Source of the DNA: Methylobacterium platani
GTDB taxonomy: Bacteria; Pseudomonadota; Alphaproteobacteria; Rhizobiales; Beijerinckiaceae
Assembly (NCBI RefSeq): GCF_001653715.1
Contig: NZ_LWHQ01000005.1
Coordinates: forward strand, 16,935 to 80,934
Length of the DNA stretch: 64,000 nucleotides
Direction: 5' to 3'
The translations under genes and the position numbers were made by a program. Positions 33,073-44,531 of this stretch are shown one piece after another (position 1 is the stretch's first letter; each line of letters begins with the position of its first letter). The notes below the pieces were generated by a model. It searched no databases, was not told the DNA's origin, and saw only the letters and a program-made list of their open reading frames with translations.

Positions 33073-33468
33073 ATGGCCAAGCCCGTCCACTCGATGATCC
33101 GCGTCCTCGACGAGGAGCGCTCCCGCGCCTACTACGCCCGCGCCTTCGGCCTCGAGCTCGCCGAGCGCATCGGCTTCGACGGTTTCGCGCTTCTCTACCT
33201 GCGTCACCCCTCGTCGCCGTTCGAGCTGGAGCTGACGGTCAACTTCGACCGCACCGAGCCCTACGACCTCGGCAACGGCTACGGCCACCTCGCGGTCGTC
33301 GTCGACGACGTCGATGCCGAGCATGCCCGCTTCACGAAGGAGGGGCTGCCCGCGACCCCGGTCAAGGACTTCCAACACCAGGGCAGGACGCTGGCCCGGT
33401 TCTTCTTCGCCACCGATCCCGACGGCTACAAGATCGAGGTGATCCAGAAGGGCGGCCGCTTCGCCTGA
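33073..33468 (+). CDS. VOC-family glyoxalase-like protein
   Basis: A 131-residue two-module vicinal oxygen chelate protein, close to lactoylglutathione lyase: HSMIRVLDEERSRAYYARAF at the N-terminus, FELELTVNF, GYGHLAVVVDDV and ATDPDGYKIEVIQKG at the end. The likely metal ligands are His6, Glu in FELEL, His in GHLAV and Glu in KIEV. GAGG lies upstream of ATG 33073. Glyoxalase I removes methylglyoxal with glutathione; the exact substrate is not proven by sequence. Confidence 0.87.
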   Translation: MAKPVHSMIRVLDEERSRAYYARAFGLELAERIGFDGFALLYLRHPSSPFELELTVNFDRTEPYDLGNGYGHLAVVVDDVDAEHARFTKEGLPATPVKDFQHQGRTLARFFFATDPDGYKIEVIQKGGRFA

Positions 33469-33560
33469 CCCGACGACGGGCGGTGCGGGAGCGCGCGCAG
33501 ACGCGCCCCGCGCCGGCCGGGACGAGCACACCATAACACCACCATCCGAGGAGACACCCG

Positions 33561-34109
33561 ATGAGAGAAGTCGATCCGCGCACGCGGTTCAGCCGCCGCG
33601 GCTTCCTGCAGAGCGCCGCCGTCGCGGCGCCGGCCGCCGCGCTCGCCACCGGCGCCGGGCTCCAGGTGTCGGAGGCCTGGGCCGAGAACGGCGCCGCCCT
33701 GTCCCCGGCCGAGCTGAAGACCCTGGTGAAGATGGCGCGGGACATCTACCCGCACGACTTCCTCGCCGACGTCTACTACGTCACGGCGATCAAGCCCTGG
33801 GACGGCAAGGCCGCCGCCGACCCGGCCGTGAAGGGGCTGCTGACCTCCGGCGTGCGCCGCCTCGACGAGGATGCGCAGGCCCGCCACAAGGTCCCTTACG
33901 CCCAGATCGGCTGGGAGGCCGACCGCGTCGCGGTGCTGGACGGCATCAGCCACACCGACTTCTTCAAGAAGATCCGCTCCGACCTCGTCGTCTCGCTCTA
34001 CAACCAGCCCGAGATCTGGCCGAAATTCGGCTACGAGGGATCCTCGGCCGACAAGGGCGGCTACATCAACCGCGGCTTCAACGACATCGACTGGCTGCCG
34101 AAGGTCTGA
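33561..34109 (+). CDS. Tat-exported small subunit of a GMC dehydrogenase
   Basis: 182 residues with a twin-arginine signal (RFSRRGFLQSAAVAAPAAAL) and a helical domain (LVKMARDIYPHDFLADVYYV, LVVSLYNQPEIWPKFGYEG) typical of gluconate 2-dehydrogenase subunit 3-like proteins. Such subunits are exported with their flavoprotein partner, which lacks its own signal, and pass electrons onward. The partner follows 90 bases downstream. Strong GAGGAG site before the ATG. Confidence 0.85.
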   Translation: MREVDPRTRFSRRGFLQSAAVAAPAAALATGAGLQVSEAWAENGAALSPAELKTLVKMARDIYPHDFLADVYYVTAIKPWDGKAAADPAVKGLLTSGVRRLDEDAQARHKVPYAQIGWEADRVAVLDGISHTDFFKKIRSDLVVSLYNQPEIWPKFGYEGSSADKGGYINRGFNDIDWLPKV

Positions 34110-34199
34110 CCGGTCTCGCACGCCACTTCCGCTGACCGTCATCATAAGAACAATCAATGAACGACCGCGCCGGCCCGGCCGCGCGGACCGGAGGAAACC

Positions 34200-35768
34200 A
34201 TGGCCACATTCGACCTGAACGACGACGGTCTCGTCGTCATCGTCGGCTCCGGCGCCGGCGGCGGCACGCTGGGGACCGAGCTGGCGCTCAAGGGCATCCG
34301 CACCGTCATCCTCGAGGCGGGCGCCCGCCACAACATGGAGGATTTCGTCAACGACGAATGGGCGAGCTTCGCCCAGCTCGCCTGGACCGACATGCGCACG
34401 ACCTCGGGCTCGTGGCGGGTGGCGCGGGACTTCCCCAACCTGCCGGCCTGGATCGTCAAGGCGGTGGGCGGTTCCACCGTGCACTGGGCCGGCGCGAGCT
34501 TGCGCTTCGAGGAGCACGAGTTCCGCATCCGCGACCATTACGGCGCGCTGCCGGGCGCCAACCTCCTCGACTGGCCGATCACCCGGGCCGAGCTCGACCC
34601 GTGGTACACGAAGGCCGAGGACCGGATGGGCGTGACCCGCACCAACGCCATCCCGGGCCTGCCCGGCAACAACAACTTCAAGGTCATGGAGGCCGGCGCC
34701 CGCCGCGTCGGCTACAAGGAGGTCCATACCGGCCGGATGGCGATCAACAGCGAGGAGCGCCACGACCGCGGCGCGTGCCAGCAGATCGGCTTCTGCTTCC
34801 AGGGCTGCAAATCGGGCGCGAAGTGGTCGACGCTGATCGCCGAGATCCCCCGCGGCGAGGAGACCGGCAACCTGGAGGTCCGCCCGAACTGCATGGCGCT
34901 GCGCATCGAGCACGACGCCGCCGGCAAGGTGACGGGCGTGGTCTATGCCGATGCCGACGGCAAGCTGCAGCGCCAGAAGGCCCGCATCGTCGCGGTGGCC
35001 GGCAACTCGATCGAGAGCCCGCGGCTGCTCCTCAACAGCGCCTCGTCGCTGTTCCCGGACGGGCTCGCCAATTCCTCGGGGCAGGTCGGCCGCAACTACA
35101 TGCGGCACATGACCGGCAGCGTCTACGGCGTGTTCGAGAAGTCGGTGCACATGTACCGCGGCACCACCATGGCGGGCATCATCCGGGACGAGGCCCATCA
35201 CGACCCGAAGCGCGGCTTCTCCGGCGGCTACGAGATGGAGACGGTGTCGCTCGGCGTGCCGTTCATGGCGGCCTTCCTCAATCCCGGCGCCTGGGGCCGC
35301 TCCTTCACCAGCGCGATGGAGCAGTACCCGCGCATGGCCGGGATGTGGCTCGTCGGCGAGGACATGCCGCAGGAGACGAACCGCATCACCCTCGACCCGG
35401 CCGTCAAGGACAAGCACGGCATGCCGGTGGCGAGCGTCCACTACGACGACCACCCCAACGACGTCGCGATGCGCAACCACGCCTACAAGCAGGGCGCGGC
35501 GATCTACGAGGCGGTCGGCGCCACCGTCACCTACCCGGTCACGCCCTATCCGAGCACCCACAACATGGGCACCAACCGGATGAGCGCGAAGCCGCGGGAC
35601 GGCGTGCTGAACAAGTTCGGCCAGACCCACGACGTGAAGAACCTGTTCGTCTCCGACGGCAGCCAGTTCACGTCAGGGGCGGCCTGCAACCCGACCCTGA
35701 CCATCGTGGCGCTGGCGCTCCGCCAGGCCGACCACATCGCCGGCGCGATGCAGAGGCGGGACATCTGA
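34200..35768 (+). CDS. GMC-family flavoprotein oxidoreductase
   Basis: A 522-residue large subunit: FAD-binding loop IVGSGAGGGTLGTELALKG near residue 14, VGGSTVHWAG near 90, GFCFQGCKSGAKW with two cysteines near 200, and the C-terminal GMC part with catalytic His in STHNMGTNRMS and Asn in AACNPTLTI. It oxidises an alcohol or sugar in the periplasm, presumably co-exported with the Tat subunit. No cytochrome c third subunit follows, so the electron acceptor is unknown. GGAGG precedes the ATG. Confidence 0.92.
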   Translation: MATFDLNDDGLVVIVGSGAGGGTLGTELALKGIRTVILEAGARHNMEDFVNDEWASFAQLAWTDMRTTSGSWRVARDFPNLPAWIVKAVGGSTVHWAGASLRFEEHEFRIRDHYGALPGANLLDWPITRAELDPWYTKAEDRMGVTRTNAIPGLPGNNNFKVMEAGARRVGYKEVHTGRMAINSEERHDRGACQQIGFCFQGCKSGAKWSTLIAEIPRGEETGNLEVRPNCMALRIEHDAAGKVTGVVYADADGKLQRQKARIVAVAGNSIESPRLLLNSASSLFPDGLANSSGQVGRNYMRHMTGSVYGVFEKSVHMYRGTTMAGIIRDEAHHDPKRGFSGGYEMETVSLGVPFMAAFLNPGAWGRSFTSAMEQYPRMAGMWLVGEDMPQETNRITLDPAVKDKHGMPVASVHYDDHPNDVAMRNHAYKQGAAIYEAVGATVTYPVTPYPSTHNMGTNRMSAKPRDGVLNKFGQTHDVKNLFVSDGSQFTSGAACNPTLTIVALALRQADHIAGAMQRRDI

Positions 35769-36142
35769 TGCGCCGAGCATCCCTCGCCCTGCTCGCCGCC
35801 CTCGCCGCCGGCGCTCTCCCGGCGGCCCCGGCCCTCGCCCAGGGCTCGCCGACCCCGGCCGCCCCCTCGCGCCAGCCCGGCGGGGCCGCGGCCTACCCGG
35901 ACAGCCCGGGCGGCCAGCCCGCCGCCGAGCGGAACGGCCGCCCGGTCGCCACCGACCACGCCGCCTGCCCGGGCTCGGGCCCGTGCCCGGCGGCGCCCGG
36001 CCCCTCGGGCGCGGCGGATGCGAGCCGGACGCCGACGCCGAGCAGTTCGGTCGGCCAGGCCGGCCCGGTGCCGAGCACCGCCTATCCCGACGCCCCCGGC
36101 GGGATGCCGTCGAACCGGCCGGACGGGACGGCGCCGCGGTGA
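35768..36142 (+). CDS. small exported Pro/Gly/Ser-rich protein
   Basis: 124 residues; its ATG overlaps the stop of the GMC gene (TGATG), so it is the third gene of this operon. A clear signal peptide (residues 1-24, ending PALAQG) is followed by a low-complexity chain in which a AYPD(S/A)PGG motif occurs twice. No haem-binding CXXCH is present (the only cysteines are in HAACPGSGPCP), so it is not the usual cytochrome subunit. Confidence 0.65.
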   Translation: MRRASLALLAALAAGALPAAPALAQGSPTPAAPSRQPGGAAAYPDSPGGQPAAERNGRPVATDHAACPGSGPCPAAPGPSGAADASRTPTPSSSVGQAGPVPSTAYPDAPGGMPSNRPDGTAPR

Positions 36143-36286
36143 GAGGCCGAGGGCGTCGTGTCGACGCCCTCGATCGTCACCCGGATTCGATCCCGGGCCC
36201 GCCAGGAATCGAGGAGGTCGTCGATCCGGCATCGAAATCCCGAGCGTGGAACCGACGATCGTTCTTCGGCGACCGCTGGCCTTGTG

Positions 36287-36326
36287 CCGCCGCGCCCGCG
36301 AACGAGTCCGTTCGAGGGCGCGGCGG
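36287..36326. repeat. palindromic intergenic repeat, copy A
   Basis: 18-base arms with one mismatch (CCGCCGCGCCCGCGAACG ... CGTTCGAGGGCGCGGCGG) around AGTC. It belongs with copies at 37182-37211 and 61786-61815, which share the core GCGCC-TTCGAACGG-NN-CCGTTCGA-GGCGC. It lies just beyond the antitoxin stop and may serve as a terminator. Confidence 0.7.
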
Positions 36327-36328
36327 CA

Positions 36329-36628
36329 TTATCTCTGCGGCTCCAGGGTCTCCTCGACGAGGCGGGGATTCCGCTCCAGGAGCGCCAGCAGCACACGTGC
36401 GGGTCCCTCGGGTCTGCGGCGGCCTTGCTCCCAGTTCCGCAGGGTGCCGACGGCGACGCCGATCCGCCTGGCGAACGCATCCTGAGAGAGTGCGGCCGCT
36501 TTCCGGATCGCCGCGATATCGACCTCACGCGGGACGTGGACCTGCAGGCCCGGCACGCTCTCGCCGCGGGCATGGACGGCAGCCTGCTCCAGGCTGCGCG
36601 TGAGATCGTTGAACAGGGCGTCGTCCAT
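36329..36628 (-). CDS. HTH antitoxin of a type II toxin-antitoxin pair
   Basis: 99 residues. The N-terminal part contains VPGLQVHVPREVDIAAIRKA, followed by an XRE helix-turn-helix (LSQDAFARRIGVAVGTLRNW, then EQGRRRPEGPARVLLALLE). This is the usual form of NadS/HigA-like antitoxins that bind and repress their own promoter. It lies 9 bases after the toxin stop, in the toxin-first order of HigBA-type systems. Confidence 0.87.
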   Translation of the reverse strand: MDDALFNDLTRSLEQAAVHARGESVPGLQVHVPREVDIAAIRKAAALSQDAFARRIGVAVGTLRNWEQGRRRPEGPARVLLALLERNPRLVEETLEPQR

Positions 36629-36637
36629 GAAGCCTCC

Positions 36638-36964
36638 TCAGGACAGGTCTTCGACCAGCCGGGCCAGGATGCGGGCTTGCTCCGGGGTCGGGTTGACCTG
36701 CTCGTTCTTCGCGTAAGCGAGGAGCAGGTAGACGCCGCGCCGGCCGACGAAGCACGAGATGACCCGGGCTCCACCCCGCTTGCCGCGGCCCGCCAGGGGA
36801 ACGCGGACCTTGCGCAGCCCTCCGGCGCCCGGGATCACGTCTCCTGACTGCGGATTGCCGGCGAAGAAGTCGACGACGGCCGCCCGCTCCGCCTCGGTCA
36901 TCAGCCTCTCGGCCGAGCGAAGGTATGTTTCGGTCTCGATGACGGTGTGCAATTCGTCGGGCAC
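36638..36964 (-). CDS. RelE/HigB-like toxin
   Basis: 108 residues: IETETYLRSAERLMTEAERA, VIPGAGGLRKVRVPLAGRGK, GGARVISCFVGRRGVYLLLA and YAKNEQVNPTPEQARILARL. This is the signature of RelE/HigB-type mRNA interferases (PF06296-like). The first gene of the pair, with the HTH antitoxin just downstream. Confidence 0.88.
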   Translation of the reverse strand: MPDELHTVIETETYLRSAERLMTEAERAAVVDFFAGNPQSGDVIPGAGGLRKVRVPLAGRGKRGGARVISCFVGRRGVYLLLAYAKNEQVNPTPEQARILARLVEDLS

Positions 36965-37473
36965 GTGGGCTTGTACGCCAATGGCGCATATGCGTCAACG
37001 GTGCCGACCAGCAGGCACGGCACCCAGTAGGCTCGGCACTTGGTTGGGCACCGGCAAGCGTGGTTCCGGCAGACGCAAGATCCTTCATGCATCGCACTTC
37101 TTTCCCGGATCTCCTTCCGCTTCGGTTCAGCCGTCGGTGACAGGGGCAGGCCTATGAGGATCGTCATCCTGTGATACCGCCGCGCCTTCGGACGGAGCCG
37201 TTCGAAGGTGCTGGCTAAGCCCGCGAGGTCTCTCTCCTCGCGTCGGCGCCGAGGCGTCCGGGCAAGGCGCGCGGGCTTAGGTCGCGGTGTCGTGGACCGT
37301 GTCGATGCCTGCCCGATCGCGCCGAGACGGATCGATGAATGCGAGGCATCGTCCGACGAGCCGGCGTTCACTGCACCGGACGAGGCCTCGGCAGGATCGA
37401 TATCAGGCCGAGTTTCGCTATCGCGGCACGACGAGGGATGGCGTCGGATCCGCCGTACAGGGTAAGCAGGCCC
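36965..37473. other. gene-poor stretch upstream of the toxin gene
   Basis: No gene is supported in 509 bases. It includes palindrome copy B (37182-37211) and an adjacent inverted repeat CTAAGCCCGCG (37215-37225) with CGCGGGCTTAG (37270-37280). The toxin promoter presumably lies near 36970-37010, where the sequence is least GC-rich. Confidence 0.5.
37182..37211. repeat. palindromic intergenic repeat, copy B
   Basis: GCGCCTTCGGACGG-AG-CCGTTCGAAGGTGC, with 12 of 14 arm bases pairing. Same family as copies A and C. Confidence 0.65.
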
Positions 37474-37824
37474 TCACGCCCGCCCCTGCACCGGCAGGTC
37501 GGCCAAGGCCGGCCGCGGCCGCTCGACCAGGGTCGCCGCCAGCATCGCCTCGAGCCGGATCAGGTCCTCGTCGGGCTCGGGGCTCCAGCCGCAGCCGCAG
37601 CGCGGCGACGGGCCGTGCAGGGAGGCGATCTGGCGATAGAGCGCGCCGACGGTGCGGGCAGCGGCCTCGAGCGCCGCCATCGGCGGCAGCGGGCCGCGCT
37701 CCAGCGCGTCCCAGAAGGCGAGCGTCAGGGCCTGTTCGAGGGCGGCCTGGCCGCGGGCCTCGGCCTCGCTCCGCAGGCGCTCGCGCCGGTGCAGGGTCGT
37801 CGCGTCGGTCTTCATCGTCGTCAT
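37474..37824 (-). CDS. small protein, unknown function
   Basis: 116 residues, helical and Ala-rich, with ALTLAFWDALERGPLPPMAA and the cysteine pair CGCGW. No family recognised. It overlaps the preceding gene by 4 bases (ATGA), which supports a two-gene operon. Confidence 0.6.
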   Translation of the reverse strand: MTTMKTDATTLHRRERLRSEAEARGQAALEQALTLAFWDALERGPLPPMAALEAAARTVGALYRQIASLHGPSPRCGCGWSPEPDEDLIRLEAMLAATLVERPRPALADLPVQGRA

Positions 37825-38009
37825 CGTGCGCCCTCCGCCTCGCTGAACAGGACGACCAGCCGCTCCCAGGACAGGCCGACCGGGGGCCAGCCTTCCCGGA
37901 TCAGTCCGGCACAGCCGTGAATCAGCATCAGCGCGCGCGCCATCGCGGCCTCCATGTCGGGATCCTGGTCGGGATAGTGCCGGGGATCGGCTCGCCCTGA
38001 ATGCAGCAC
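37821..38009 (-). CDS. short protein, unknown function
   Basis: 62 residues from a GTG at 38009, or 44 residues from an ATG at 37955, which has AGGA upstream. The core is MEAAMARALMLIHGCAGLIR followed by REGWPPVGLSWERLVVLF-type sequence. Coupled to the next gene by a 4-base overlap. Function unknown. Confidence 0.5.
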   Translation of the reverse strand: MLHSGRADPRHYPDQDPDMEAAMARALMLIHGCAGLIREGWPPVGLSWERLVVLFSEAEGAR

Positions 38010-38187
38010 GACACGGGACGGCGCAAGATCACACCGAAATATTGGAGGATTTCTATTTTGGAGATCCTATTCTGTATTATCGTGCGAATTATGAAAATTC
38101 CAAGGAGCGGCCCGGACCGGAGGCGGATTGGCAGCGGCGCCGGGAGCGGCTACCTGGGGCGCCGATTCCGTTCCGGAGCCTTGCCCG

Positions 38188-38469
38188 ATGACCGATACCC
38201 CGCCCGACCGCCTCAGCACCGACCCGCGCAGCCCCTTCCACGACGCCGCCCTGCTGGAGCGCGGCGTCGGCGTGCGCTTCAAGGGCGTCGAGAAGACCAA
38301 CGTCGAGGAATATTGCGTGAGCGAGGGCTGGGTGCGGCTCGCCGCCGGCAACGCCAAGGACCGCTTCGGCAACCCGATGACGGTGAAGCTGAAGGGCCCG
38401 GTCGAGCCGTATTTCCGCGCCCCCGAGTCCGCCTCCGAGCCGGCGCCCGAGGCCCCTACGGCCGAGTAG
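38188..38469 (+). CDS. DUF3297-family protein
   Basis: 93 residues with the family's conserved core: DRLSTDPRSPFHDAALLERG, VGVRFKGVEKTNVEEYCVSE and GNPMTVKLKGPVEPYF. ATG at 38188 is chosen over an upstream ATG because the family starts directly before PPDRLS. Function unknown. Ends 14 bases inside the converging VOC gene. Confidence 0.85.
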   Translation: MTDTPPDRLSTDPRSPFHDAALLERGVGVRFKGVEKTNVEEYCVSEGWVRLAAGNAKDRFGNPMTVKLKGPVEPYFRAPESASEPAPEAPTAE

Positions 38470-38947
38470 CCGCCGCCCGCAGGGACGCGAGGTCGAGGCG
38501 GCGGGTCACCATCCTCAGCCCGCCCTCCTCGTCCCGCGGCCACTCGCTCTCGGGCCGGTCGCGGTACAGCTCCACGCCGTTGCGGTCCGGATCGTCGAGA
38601 TAGAGCGCCTCGCTGACGCCGTGGTCGCTCGCGCCGGTGAGCGGGATGCCGGCGGCGTCGAGGCGCGCGAGCGCATCGGCGAGCGCCGCCCGGGTCGGGT
38701 AGAGGATCGCCACGTGGTAGAGGCCGGTATGGCCGGGGGGCGGCGGGGTGCCGCCGGCGCTGTCCCAGGTGTTGAGCCCGATATGGTGATGGTAGCCGCC
38801 GGCCGACACGAAGGCGGCCTCCCGGCCGTAGCGCTGCATCAGCGTGAAGCCGAGCACGCCGCAATAGAAGCCGAGCGCCCGGTCGAGGTCGGCCACCCGC
38901 AGGTGGACGTGGCCGATGCGGGTGCCTGGATCGATGGGTGCGGTCAT
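38456..38947 (-). CDS. VOC-family dioxygenase-like protein (CatE type)
   Basis: 163 residues: IGHVHLRVADLDRALGFYCG at the N-terminus, GGYHHHIGLNTWDSAGG, GLYHVAILYPTRAALADAL and a DDPDRNGVELYRDRP end. The pattern matches catechol 2,3-dioxygenase/CatE-like proteins of the VOC superfamily, with likely metal ligands His13, His in YHHHIG and Glu in GVELY. ATG at 38947 has GGAGG upstream. It is divergent from a LysR regulator, which may control it. Confidence 0.86.
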   Translation of the reverse strand: MTAPIDPGTRIGHVHLRVADLDRALGFYCGVLGFTLMQRYGREAAFVSAGGYHHHIGLNTWDSAGGTPPPPGHTGLYHVAILYPTRAALADALARLDAAGIPLTGASDHGVSEALYLDDPDRNGVELYRDRPESEWPRDEEGGLRMVTRRLDLASLRAAATRP

Positions 38948-39069
38948 GGTCGCGTCCTCCGCGGCGGCTGGCGCCGGTGGTCTCTCCTGCGCAGAGTGCA
39001 ACCTTTCGGATCGTCCGGAAATCCGGCATGTCGTGTCATCACCTCACACTCCTGGAGTGAGATCGAGCC

Positions 39070-40053
39070 GTGCCCGATCGCCTGACCGGAATGCAGATCT
39101 TCGCGCGCGTCGCCGCGACCGGCAGCTTCTCGGCGGCCGCGCGGGCGCTCGCTTTGTCCCAGAGCGGGGTGACCAAGCACGTCGCCGCCCTCGAGGAGCG
39201 GCTCGGCGCCCGGCTGCTGCACCGCAGCACCCGCCGCCTGACCCTGACCGAGGCCGGCCGGCGCTACCTCGAGGCCTGCGAGCGCATCCTCGTCGAGATC
39301 GACGAGGCCGAGGCGGCGGCCGGGGCCGAGGCGGAGGAGCCCCGCGGCACCCTGCGGCTCAACGTGCCGGTCTCGTTCGGGGTGCTGCAGGTCGCCCCGG
39401 CCCTGGCCGAGTTCGGCCGGGCCCATCCGTCGCTCACCGTCGAGCTCGGCCTCAACGACCGGCCGGTCGACCTGATCGAGGAGGGGTGGGATCTCGCCTT
39501 GCGCATCGGCCACCTGCGCGAGTCGAGCCTGGTCGCCCGGGCGCTGGCCCCGTGCCGGATGCGCGTCTGCGCCGCGCCGGCCTACCTGGCGGCACGGGGG
39601 CGGCCGCGCCGCCCGGAGGATCTCGCCGGGCACAATTGCCTCGGCTACACCCTGGCGAGCAGCGACGGCTGGCGCTTCGAGGGCGGCACGGTATCGGTCG
39701 CGGGGAGCTTGCGCGCCTCGAACGGCGCCGCGCTGGTGGCCGCGGCGGAAGCCGGACTCGGGGTGATCTACCAGCCGACCTTCCTGGTCGCCGCCGCCTT
39801 GCGCCGCGGCGGCCTGGTGGCGCTCGACCTCGGGCCGATCCCGGCGCTGCCGATCCACGCGGTGATGCCGTCGCGCCGCAACCCGCCGGCCAAGGTCCGG
39901 GCGCTGGTCGCGTTCGTGGCCGCCCGCTTCGCCGACCCGCCCTGGGACCGCGGCCTGCCGGCGGCCCTGTGCGCCGACGACCCGCTGCCCGGGACGTGGG
40001 CCGCACCGAGCGGGCCGGTCCCCGCCGCGGCCGATGCCGGGAGGCCGTCGTGA
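39070..40053 (+). CDS. LysR-family transcriptional regulator
   Basis: 327 residues with N-terminal winged helix-turn-helix (MQIFARVAATGSFSAAARAL, LSQSGVTKHVAALEERLGAR) and a periplasmic-binding-like effector domain. The C-terminal 30 residues (after PWDRGLPAALCADD) extend beyond the usual end and are Pro/Ala-rich. GTG start. Divergent from the VOC gene across 122 bases that contain TTCGGATCGTCCGGAA, a plausible LysR site. The stop overlaps the next start (GTGA). Confidence 0.92.
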   Translation: MPDRLTGMQIFARVAATGSFSAAARALALSQSGVTKHVAALEERLGARLLHRSTRRLTLTEAGRRYLEACERILVEIDEAEAAAGAEAEEPRGTLRLNVPVSFGVLQVAPALAEFGRAHPSLTVELGLNDRPVDLIEEGWDLALRIGHLRESSLVARALAPCRMRVCAAPAYLAARGRPRRPEDLAGHNCLGYTLASSDGWRFEGGTVSVAGSLRASNGAALVAAAEAGLGVIYQPTFLVAAALRRGGLVALDLGPIPALPIHAVMPSRRNPPAKVRALVAFVAARFADPPWDRGLPAALCADDPLPGTWAAPSGPVPAAADAGRPS

Positions 40054-41150
40054 GCCGGCGCGCCGCCTCGCTGGCGGTCGACCCCGCCCTGCGGGCCGGG
40101 CCCGTCCCGGACGCCGCCTGCCCGGCGCTCCTCCCCGGGGCCGCCTTCCCCGACCGCGACGTCCTGCGCCTCGTCGAGGCGCACGGCCTGACCGGCAGCT
40201 GGACCTGGACCTTCGCCACCGGCGAGCAGGCCTGGTCCCCGGGCTTCTACCGGCTGCTCGGCTTCGCGCCGGGCGCGGTGAGGGCGGATTACGGCCTGTT
40301 CCTGAGCCTCGTCCATCCGGAGGACCGGCCGGTCGTCGAGGCCAATGCCCAGGTGATGCGCGACGGGATCTTCAACGACCACACCGTCCGGGTGATCCGG
40401 CCCGACGGGTCGCTGCGGGTGCTGACCTCCCGCGGCACCATCTACGTCACCCCGGAGGGCCGGCCGCGGGCGGTGGCCGGGGTGGTGCTCGACGTCACCG
40501 ACGCCGAGCGCCTGGCTGTCCTGCAGCGGGAGGAGCAGCGCCGCCGCCGGGCCCTGTTCGAGCAGGCCCAGGCCTGGACGCACGCCTCGCCCTGCGGCAC
40601 CCCGTTCCGCATCGCCTCGCGCGAGCTCCTGAGCCTCACCGGCCTGTCGCAGCAGGATTTCCACGCCGACTGGACGCAGGTCCTGGTGCCGGAGGAGCGC
40701 GAGCGGGCCTGCGACCGGATCCGCTCGCTGCTCGAAACCGGGCGGTCCTTCGTCGTCGAGCAGCACCTGGCGCTGGCCCACGGTGAACGCGGGCGGTTCC
40801 GCGGCGTGTTCGCCCCGGTGCGCGACGCCGAGGGGCGGATCGAGACCTGGGCCAGCCTGAATTCCCGGATCGACGGGGTCCGGCCGGCGCCCGCGGGCCT
40901 GGCGCGGCGCGGCCTGGAACAGGCCGTCCGGGGCGCGCATCTGCGCGCCGCCCGCGGCCTGCTCGACTGGTCGATGGCGGACCTCGCCGCCGCCAGCGGC
41001 CTGTCGCTCTCGACCATCCGACGCCTGGAGGAGGGCGGCGAGGGGCCGGCGGCGCGCAGCCGCGGGGCAGCGCTCGCCGCCCTGCGCCGGGCCGGCATCG
41101 GCTTCGCGTTCGTCGAGGGCGAGACCCTCGCGGTCGCCAAGGTGCGCTGA
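40050..41150 (+). CDS. PAS-domain protein with C-terminal XRE helix-turn-helix
   Basis: 366 residues. A PAS domain with PAC motif lies at about 40-165 ([49 protein letters not shown]), a second PAS-like segment at about 175-280 ([20 protein letters not shown]), and a short XRE HTH at about 300-350 ([32 protein letters not shown]). It has no kinase or cyclase domain, so it is probably a one-component sensor-regulator. Its GTG overlaps the LysR stop, so the two are translated together. Confidence 0.8.
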   Translation: MSRRAASLAVDPALRAGPVPDAACPALLPGAAFPDRDVLRLVEAHGLTGSWTWTFATGEQAWSPGFYRLLGFAPGAVRADYGLFLSLVHPEDRPVVEANAQVMRDGIFNDHTVRVIRPDGSLRVLTSRGTIYVTPEGRPRAVAGVVLDVTDAERLAVLQREEQRRRRALFEQAQAWTHASPCGTPFRIASRELLSLTGLSQQDFHADWTQVLVPEERERACDRIRSLLETGRSFVVEQHLALAHGERGRFRGVFAPVRDAEGRIETWASLNSRIDGVRPAPAGLARRGLEQAVRGAHLRAARGLLDWSMADLAAASGLSLSTIRRLEEGGEGPAARSRGAALAALRRAGIGFAFVEGETLAVAKVR

Positions 41151-41208
41151 CCAAGGTGCGCTGACGAGAACCCTTTCCGGCCCCGGCGCCGGTTGCCATA
41201 TCACTCCC

Positions 41209-43980
<2,772 letters not shown>

Positions 43981-44062
43981 CCGGCAGGGCCGGCGCCTGA
44001 GCCCCGGACCGGCGCGGCGGACAGTTCGGCGCCGGTCCCCCGCCCGCGCGTTGCCGGCGCTC

Positions 44063-44083
44063 ATCGCCCGATCACCGGGCGAT
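44063..44083 (+). terminator. hairpin downstream of uvrB
   Basis: ATCGCCCG and CGGGCGAT around ATCAC, 83 bases after the uvrB stop and just outside the mobile element. No T-run, so a terminator role is tentative. Confidence 0.5.
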
Positions 44084-44135
44084 ATCCCGGTCTATCCCGC
44101 CCGTTGCTGCGGCGCCTGTGTCTGTCATCGGTATC

Positions 44136-44166
44136 TGGCGACGGCGATATGAATTTGGCGGGCGCA
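44136..44166. repeat. right element end with two transposase-site-like repeats
   Basis: TGGCGACGGCG at 44136-44146 and TGGCGGGCGCA at 44156-44166, in the same orientation with starts 20 bases apart, about two helical turns. This is the arrangement expected for MuA binding sites R1 and R2. Confidence 0.65.
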
Positions 44167-44210
44167 CCCGGGATCACCCTATCCTGCCCGGGATGGTTTC
44201 TGGCGCAGGC

Positions 44211-44531
44211 TCACCGTCCGAGCCGCGTCCAGTAGCGTTGGATCGTGGACTTCCCGGGCGTTCGATCCGCCCCGAAGCGCCTCAGGCATTGCGCGTGAGT
44301 GTCCTTCAGCAGCCGCACGCCCAGGCATTCGGCGAGGAAGGTCGCCACCTCCGGGTCGCGCTCGACGCGGCTGCGAGGATCGGCCGTGTAGCGAGCGGCG
44401 GGAATGCTGGCGACAGCAAGCCGCCGTTGGCAGTCCAGCAGCTCGGCATAATGCGCGAGCGGGATCGTCACCACCTCCACACCAGAGATCGTGCCGTGAA
44501 CCGGTGCTGGTGCCGCAGCATCCTCGGTCAT
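44211..44531 (-). CDS. small element protein, paralogue of the next gene
   Basis: 106 residues. The C-terminal half (EVATFLAECLGVRLLKDTHA, CLRRFG, RTPGKSTIQRYW) matches the C-terminal half of the gene at 44528 in the order EV-FL, C-x2-RFG, R-x-P-x(2)-S/R-x-IQ-Y. The shape suggests a short helical DNA-binding domain. ATG at 44531 overlaps the stop of that gene (ATGA). Last gene before the right end. Function unknown. Confidence 0.68.
   Translation of the reverse strand: MTEDAAAPAPVHGTISGVEVVTIPLAHYAELLDCQRRLAVASIPAARYTADPRSRVERDPEVATFLAECLGVRLLKDTHAQCLRRFGADRTPGKSTIQRYWTRLGR

Noticed and set aside
41151..41208. Possible LexA box before uvrB (GAACCC)
   Set aside because: Only one half-site is present; no second GAAC or GTTC at 7-base spacing.
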